DNA of 64,000 bases from Leptodactylus fallax. Its lineage: Eukaryota; Chordata; Amphibia; Anura; Leptodactylidae. The notes beneath the pieces were generated by a model. It worked only from the letters and a program-made list of their open reading frames with translations. It was not told the DNA's origin and made no database searches. This document shows positions 26,301-35,160 of the stretch, one piece after another. The position numbers and the translations under genes are program-made. The stretch's first letter is position 1, and every line of letters begins with the position of its first letter. The DNA lies in the NCBI GenBank assembly GCA_947044405.1, contig CAMRHE010000011.1:4642501-4706500 (forward strand), written 5' to 3'.

Positions 26301-29300
26301 AAAGTTATGGGGTTTGGGAGGGGGAGGGGGGGGGGGGGAGTCAAAAACGAAAATCGAAAAATTCCTCCGGCGGGAAGGGGCTAAAGTGTTGCATTAATTT
26401 ATTTTCCATAAATGAATATGCATCTCATGGTGAAAATGACAATATTTCCAGAAATACGTCATTTGAATACGTTGTGCTCAGCTTGTGTCCGAGATGAATG
26501 CTCTGAAAGCTGTTGTGCCCAGGATACCCGCTTAACAATTTTTCTTAACTGGTCTCTGCTGACGCAAGCTGGGCGTAACATATCTGGCACTGAAATGGCA
26601 TATCTCTGGAAAAATCAGCTGCACATTTATTTCTGGAAACTACATTAATGCAACACTTAAGGGTTAAAAATACCTGCTAAAATACTCTGCAAAAGCGACA
26701 TGACATCCAAAAACGCAGTAAACCAAAGTGTTCCTTCTCTGCTGTGCCCTAAGGGCAGTTTATACCCCCATATGGCATTGAGTACATTATCCTGGGTAAA
26801 ACAGTGTCATACATGTGGGCATAAACTGCAGTTTGGGCGCACAGCAGGGCGCAGATGTGAAGGAGCGCTATGTGGTTTTTGGAGAACGGATTTTGGTTGT
26901 TTGGTTTTTGGACACCATGTCATGTTTGCAGAGATCCTAAGATGGCCCCTACAAAATGGAGTTACTACTTGGGGAATTCAGTTTACTGGCACCTCCAGGG
27001 CTCTGCAAAAACTAGATGGCATCCAGAAACCAGTGCCTCTAAATCTATACTCCAAAAGTTAAAAAGTGCAGTGCTTCTTCCCTTGTCAGCCCTGCTGTCT
27101 GCCCTACAGCAATTTTCACCCACATATACAACTTTTAAGTGGGTTATTCTGGGTACACAAAAGTTTTATTTGTGCATGTCTCTGTAGATCCAAAGTGAGC
27201 ACAACGTATTGGGCACTGAAATGGCATAAAAAAATTTTCAATTTTCACGTTGCACTTTAATTTATGGGAAACACTTTTGGGCTCAAAATGATAATATCCC
27301 TTGAGAAATTTATTGAAGAGTGTAGTTTCTAAAATGGTATCATATTCTGGGGGTAAGTTATTTATTTTATCTCAGGGCCTCCAATGCAGTGTAAATGTCC
27401 AAATTAGGCCTCAAATGCACATGGTGCTCTTTCACTTCTGTGCCCTGTCATATTGCCAAGCAAAAGATTAGGGCTGCAATGTAGGGTGGTTCCAAAATCA
27501 GGAAACAAAGCATAACTGGAGAGCTGACCTTTTTACAGTGACACAACCTGGGTATGACATATAGGTCACCAAAGTAGCAGATATCTGGGAACATTTCAAT
27601 TTTCATTTTGCATCATTCACTGCACATTTCTTTTTGAAAACTATCTCTTGGGGCAAAATGTTCACTATACCCTTTGATAAATTCTGTGAGTAGTTTCCAA
27701 AATGGGGTCACTTTTTGGGGTTTCCATTGTACTGGTACTTTAGGGTCTCTGCAAATGCGACATGGCACCCAAAAACTATTCCATCAAAATGTGCCCTCCA
27801 AAAGCCAAATAACTCTTTCATGCCAAGTACCGCTATGTACCCACACAACATTTTACTACAACATATTGCAGTGTTCAGGAGAAATTGTATAACGAACTTT
27901 GGGGTGTTTATTTTCCTTTTTATCCTCAAATCTTTCATTTTCAAAAGGTGTTAAAGTGACATTTTAGTAATTTTATAATTTCAGGTCCCAAGTTAATAAA
28001 ATCTGTGAAACAGCTGTGGGGTCAAAATGCTCACTATACCCTTTCATAAATTCTGTGAGGGGTGTATTTTCCAAAATGGGGGCACTTTTTCATGTGCCCA
28101 AATAGTAGTTTTACATCCACATGTGGGGTATTTCTGTTCTCGGGAGAAATTGCATAACAAACTGTGAGATGAATTTTCTCTTTTAACCCTTTTGTGAATG
28201 TGTTAATTTTAGGGCTAAATGAATATATTATTGAAAAAATGTTCTAAATTCCATCTCCATATGGTTTTAATTCCGGTGAAACACTGGAAACTTCCCAAAT
28301 GCTGTTTTGAATTATTTGAGGGGTGCAGTTTTGAAAATGGGGTGATTTATGGGGGGCTTCTAATATATAGGGTTTGGGAAATTTTCTTGTAATTCTGGAA
28401 AATCACTGTTACACTTGTAAGCCTTTTAACGTCCAAAATTAAAGGGCGATTAAAAGATGATGCCATTATAAGGCTAGGTTCACATCTGCATTTTATCAAA
28501 ATACTTTTTTTTTTTTTTTTTAAACTTTATGCCCATGGGACACACTTACACCCAGACTTTATCTTGAAAATAGGGGCAAGCTATACATTTTGCTTTGCGT
28601 GATGATGCTGTAACGCAATTCCTTGGTTCAGCACTCCATGCTCAATTTACTCCTTATTATAATTAAAGATATGTTTTTCCCAATATCTTAGAACTGAATT
28701 ACATATAAAGTTTTCCTATTTAGACTATAATAAATTGCCCCCAGTAAATGCCTACTCAGATGGGCACGGCTCAGTCAGTAATAATGCTGCTACGGCTCAT
28801 GCCCACATTTAGTATACTGCCACCTATAGCAAAATCTACCAATGGACGTTACCATTGGCAACAGATATCGTAAACACATTTCAGGAACAGTCTGCTTGAG
28901 ATCTACATTTACAGATTTCAGTCATAGTTTAACCTTAAGACTGTGGAAGTCATTTTCAAACACTAGCCTATAGTTTGTGGAAATAGCTCAAGATTGGTTT
29001 TGCAATATTTTTTGCTGCATTATCTTGCAGTAGCTTGGAGTCAAGGATCCATGAATGAGGGTCAGATATTTTGCAGATTCAACTTATTAGCCTGTAGATC
29101 TGGCCATCTACCCCCTGCGGAATCTCCCAGCCACACTGTAAAAAAAAAAAAGTCTGTACTTTATTTATCCCCATTTTAATTTTATAAAATGTGTATGTCT
29201 TTATTACACCTTTTTGTTAAGCACTGTCTTTTTTTTACATACTGTGTTTTTCGGACTATAAGGCGCACCTGACCATAAGACTCACCTAGGTTTTAGAGGA

Positions 29301-29611
29301 GGAAAATAGGGAAAAAAAATTTTGAAGCAAAAAATGGTAAAATATTTAATATATGGGAGTTGTAGTTTTGCAACAGCTGCAAGGTGGTTCATAGGGCATC
29401 TCTTTTTGCGGAGCCAGATGTACTTTTTGGTTATGCCATTTTGGTACTTTTGATTTTTTATTTTTTTTTCCCCGCTATGACTTTCACCATACAGGAAAAA
29501 TATTTTTAGAAGTTTGTAGACCAGTCATTTTCAGACACAGGGATACCTAATGTGTTTCATAGTAATTTTCTACTTTTATATGTATTCCAGGGAAAGGGGG
29601 TGATTTTAGAA

Positions 29612-29643
<32 letters not shown>

Positions 29644-32600
29644 AGAACCCACCCCCCCGTTAGGGGGCTTAAACCTGCAATCATTTGATTGCAAGTCCCT
29701 TAGACTTCACTACAACTGTATTGCAGTCTATGGGAGATTCTGTATATTACTATTGAGGCTTAGAGCAGCCACAATAGCAATATTGCTATGACAAGCCTGG
29801 GAGCCTTCAGTAGGCTCCCAGTTGTCACAGGAACAGGCTGGCTCCTGCTAGCCCACCGTGCGGGAGCTGGCTTTTCACTTTAGGGGGGACTTTTAAGTAG
29901 TAATGCCTGCCATCAGAGTGGACTCTGATGGCGAGCATTAGCTCCGGGTCTCCGCTGTACATTAGAGCGGAGACCCGGTAGCTATGGCGACCGCTCTGCA
30001 GCAGAGCGGCCGCTATTATGTTTACAGACCCGGCATCCGCCGTAATAGCAAGGCGGATGCCAGGATGTGTTCACTGGGACACCTGCTCCTCCAATCCCAG
30101 GGTCTGCACATTGCTCCACTCCTGCCACTGGAGGAAGCCCCGCTGCAGGAAGTTGGCGACCCCACTCCTCTGCCCCCCCCTCAACAAACCCACATTCAGA
30201 CTGGAAGACGCACCCTCCATTTTCCTCCCAAATTTGGGGGGGAAAAAAAAGTGTCTTATAGTCCGAAAAATACGGTATATTAATTCAAAAATGTAATAAA
30301 ATTGTCCTTTGGCTCTAAATGTCCCCTGAAGTCCGAAGAAAGTAAATATCACTTAGGCTTGTTACCCTTTTGTTTACTATTTATGCACGGTTTGGGTATA
30401 TTGGTGTTTTGTCTACCATAAGTGGCGATTGTTGGCAGCTATTTGTGTTGTTTGATTTGTATAAAGTTGCTTCACTCCTGTGTAGCCTAGTGTGATAGGT
30501 GACTTGGAAGGGAGTGTGGAAGCAGAGTTCCCCTTTCTGTGATTGTGTGTGGTAAGGTATATAGATATCCCAAAGAATTGGTGTACAAAAAGTCTAATAT
30601 CTCTTATGTGAAAGCCCAATCCCTAACATGCCCCTTATGCTCTTTTCTTGAAACATTTGTTCTTCTCCCAAAACATATCTAATGTACCTTTGGTGGTTGC
30701 AGCCAAAGAGTTCTATTCTCATTTTACCAGATCACAGCTATGCTGATTCTTCTGAACCAAAGTTGAAACAGGAGTTATCAGAAGACAACTTTGCCTGAAG
30801 TCATGTTTGTGCAAGCAAATTTGGAGCGCCAGTACAGCAGTCAAATGTTCCTGCAAGCAGTAGTATGATGGTTTTGCTTTTTTGTACCTAACCAGCCAGC
30901 TGGTGATTCCTTACAGTTTACGCTAGGTTCAAGCATGCGCTCAGGTTTCTGTTCTTTGGGGACCTGAAAAAACAGAGACCCGATCCGCTTAAAAAGCGGT
31001 TACCCATGGATCCCATCGACTATAATGGGGTCCTCGAGTTTCCGCCCGAAAAATGTGGAGAAGAGTCCTGCTTGCAGGACCTTTCCCTCTGCATTTTTCA
31101 AGCGAAATGGGGGATGGAATCCACCAACGGAGACCAAGTGCTGCTGTGAATCCAGCCTTACTTAGCTATTTTGTTTGTTGCATGTTACAAAATTAGTTAA
31201 AATTGCAAGAAGATAGTTTATGGATTAGGTTTTACAGACTTCTGCTGCTGTTCCTCATTCAGCTACTTGGAAGAAACCATAGCTGTTGCAGGCAAGCACA
31301 ACATCTTGTGAGGCTTAAAATACCACAAAGTATAATAAATAATTGTAATGTCTCCTTTACAAGTCAGTAAACCTTTACAATAGTTCAGTGGTAGAGCGTT
31401 CTGTAGTTTACATAGTAGAAATCCCCTGGACAACTAATATAATAACAGATGCACATGGAGCACAATCTATCTGAATCCATCATCATTCACTGCAATCTTA
31501 TTTACTTTTCAAACAGAAGGGAATTCTGCTTTTTTTTATATTACAGGGAATGATATGGATGCAGGCAAAATTTTCTCTGTCTGCATCCGTTATTATATTA
31601 GTTTTTCAGTTCGTTGTTCTGATCTTATGCCTGATCAGAACAGATTTAAAAGAAACAGATGTGAACTTGCCTTTAATCTGTAAAACTGACCAAAAAAAAA
31701 AAAGCTTCTGGGTAATACGAACTACTTCATTATAGAACATTGCCCACCTTTTATCTATACTAAACTGTCACTTTTCCCTTAGCCTACAGCTTGCTTTGTA
31801 ATCTATTCACAGTCATAGGGAGTCTGTCATTGATATCAAACCAGCCTCAGTGCCTTGTAGGGGACATTATGCTGAGCACCATCACACCTTTAGTCAAACA
31901 GATGCACCATTTTTATGAAAAGCAGTTTTGAGAAATATACAAATGAGGTTCAAGTGCAATGGGGCTTGGGGCTCTGCCATGCCCCAAATGCAGTTGAGTC
32001 TTATTTGCATAATTCTTAAAACTGCTTATATTGCATTCCCTGGTGCCAGACTCCCTTTTAACCCTGCTGTACTCACAGTATCAGCTATGATCCAGTCTTT
32101 TCCATTCCTACCCACATTTTATCCTTTTGCCAGTCATGGTGAAGAATGTACTGTATTATTTGTACATCACTATTAAAATAGTGATAAGTGTGTATGTGCC
32201 AGAGTTGACATGTTTTCCAAGTGACTGAATATGAAATAGTGTTGGCTGGAAATCTACAATCTGTGTACTCGTTGTCCTCCTGTAAAGTGATCCTTTATTT
32301 CCATGCTTTATTGCGCCACCAAAAAGGAACATTACAGTCGTTTCCATTTTTCCTATTCGCATATGGCTGTGGACCCGCTTGGTGCTCATCCCTGCTTGAT
32401 GCCTTCTTGGTATTATGATGTTCTCCTGAGTTTTAAGGAGATAATATATAATTATTTCCTTAACCATTTCAGGCATAATTTACATAAATGTAGATCAGTT
32501 CCCTGGCCTAATCAATTATCACAAACATACCGTGCCATAAGCTTTTCCACAAATGTAAGCTGTGCAGGTTATGTAGTAACCTTATAGACCTTTTATTATT

Positions 32601-35121
32601 ACTGGTTGTGAGTCAAATTTTATTCCTCTTACATCATAAAGTATTAAGTGTATTCACACCAAGGAAGTTGTGAATCATTAATATTGATTGAAATGTTACA
32701 CTTCATTATTCATAAGTCTTAATGCAATATATGAACATTAAGTGTCCATATAACATAAATGGACAAATAAAAATCTATAGTGGTGTTTTAAATGGCACAT
32801 AAGTGTGTGGTTGTGTAAGTTTTACTTTAATAGGATTTAGGCAGGTGTGGAATAAATGCTGCTAAGTAAGAATATATTCTAAAGAGTTAGTTAGTTAATT
32901 TTGTTCATTGACAATTGAACAAAAGCGAAATCTAAATCACATCAATATTTGGTGTGACCACCCTTTGTCTTCAGCATCAGTTCTTCTAGGTACACTTGCA
33001 CACAATTTGTGAAGGGACTCGGCAGGAAGGTTGTTCCAAGCATCTTGGAGAACTAACCACCGGTCTTCTGTGGATGTAGACTTGCTTAAATCCTTCTGTC
33101 CCTTGGAATCCCAGACAGACAGGATGGTGTTGAGATCAGGGCTCTGTGGGGGCCATATCATCACTTCCACGACTTCAGTTACTACAGTTACCTTTGCTTA
33201 TTTGGTTATGCCTAGACAGATATGTGAAACATCAGTAAAATAAGTTAAGGGTTTTGGCATTGGAAACCTTTCTACTGTACTTTTAGATATTTGTAATGCA
33301 CAGCTGATCTTGAAGTTAATTGTAGCTTTTAAGTATCCATAATGGTGTCTGCCTAGCATTGTGATATTATGCAGATCTTTTCTAAATGATGAGGAAAACA
33401 AGTTCTGAAGACAAACATTTGCAGTTATATCTGAGACACTGAGGTCTGAAAATGGTAGGACCAACTTGTCACTGTCTTCCACTTGTGTTCTTGTGATGTC
33501 ATCTGCTCCTTGTAGAATGATTAGAGTGAGAAGATCGCTCATATGGCAGCTGTTCACACCATTATCAGCTGCTGAAATATTAAAGTGAAACAATGTGACT
33601 CTGAAGGCCATGGGGATTTTTTTTGTACAATTGATAGAAATGGAATCACTCTGAAGATATACACGCTCTTGTTACTTTAGATATCAAATATGCAGGACAC
33701 TACCCTACATTCTGTGTTAAATTATTTGGCTGTAAGTGATCAAATCCTACACACAATGGTTTTATTTCTTAAATGCATTTCAGACGTCCATGATTAATGT
33801 ACCACAATAAATGCCATCTGTTAGCAAGACCCTGACTCTCCCTGCGAATGAGGGTTTACAGTCTTGTTACATTGTGTGGCTGAAACAAATCTCTATGTTG
33901 ACAGACAATGTGGTAATATGCACGTCAGGATTCAGTGCATATGATGGGGTTTGTGAACAGGGTCTGTGCTTGGATTCCCTGATGTAAACCTTGTCTTACG
34001 GGGACAGATATTGCTCACCTGTAGGAAATGTGTAGGTCCAAGCCAAGGTAATCAGAATGAGAGGATTATTATGTATGTATGTATGTTGCTCTGTGTCTCT
34101 TCATCCTGCTGTATAATGACTGTTTATAAATATGCGATACATGCAGCCAGACATTATATATTATAGTAGTCTGCTTTCCCATCTATTTTCCTAATAAAAG
34201 TGTAACTAAACTTTCAGACAACCTTTGATTTTCTGGCAGTATTTGTGTCATTAAAAATTTTTTGTAATATACTTTTTTATTATTATAACATGTGCATTGT
34301 TTAGCAGTGTAATGTGTGCTATAGCATGGTGTTGACAGCTGAATATGTTTGGGGGAGACTCCCATTTTAAGGTAATTTTTGGTACATAGAAAGTTACTAT
34401 TATTCATCACTCACCATTTTGCTGATTCCTTTTATCACCAGTGAGAAAACGTATTGCTATCATATAAACATCTTGAAATATTCTAATGTACAAAACTGAT
34501 GTATTTTATCTTTCAGCATTCAGAATGATTCCATACCCTCTGGAAAAGGGTCACCTTTTTTACCCATACCCTATTTGCACAGAAACCGCTGACAGGGAAT
34601 TACTTCCATGTAAGTATTTGTTTGTTTTGAAGACTAAGTGACTAAGTTATGTTTATCAAGTATATTGGGGCTCTTTGCACCTATTTGTGCCAATTTTCCC
34701 AGGTTTTCCTTACTTCCGTTGAGCCCCTCTTTGTCTGTTTCCTTACTTACTCTTCAACATTGCAACACCAAGAAGGGAAAAGACATGTTAATGATATGCA
34801 AATTATTAAATAAATGGGGGAAAAAAAGGGGGTCTGGGTACTGTACATTATGCCAACACACACCATAATCCAGGGAGTATGATCGGTGTGTGGATGTCTG
34901 GCTTGTAGTCCAGTGTTGTACAAACACTCTGATGGTTTTTGTCAACACTGTTTGACGCCCTAGGCTTGGGGTGTGATGTCCAATTTCACTTGCTGTAAAA
35001 GTGCATGCCATTCTTCCAATTGGACAATCTCCCTGGGTGGTCTGTCTTAATTTTCGAGAAGTGGCAATAACCGAATGATGCCAAACCACTTGAACCTAAT
35101 TTTGACGTTTCATGTCAGTAA

Positions 35122-35160
<39 letters not shown>

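Noticed and set aside
33198..33611. 137-codon minus-strand frame in ST7 intron 10
   Set aside because: No recognisable domain or neighbouring exons; intron noise of this length is expected in AT-moderate sequence.
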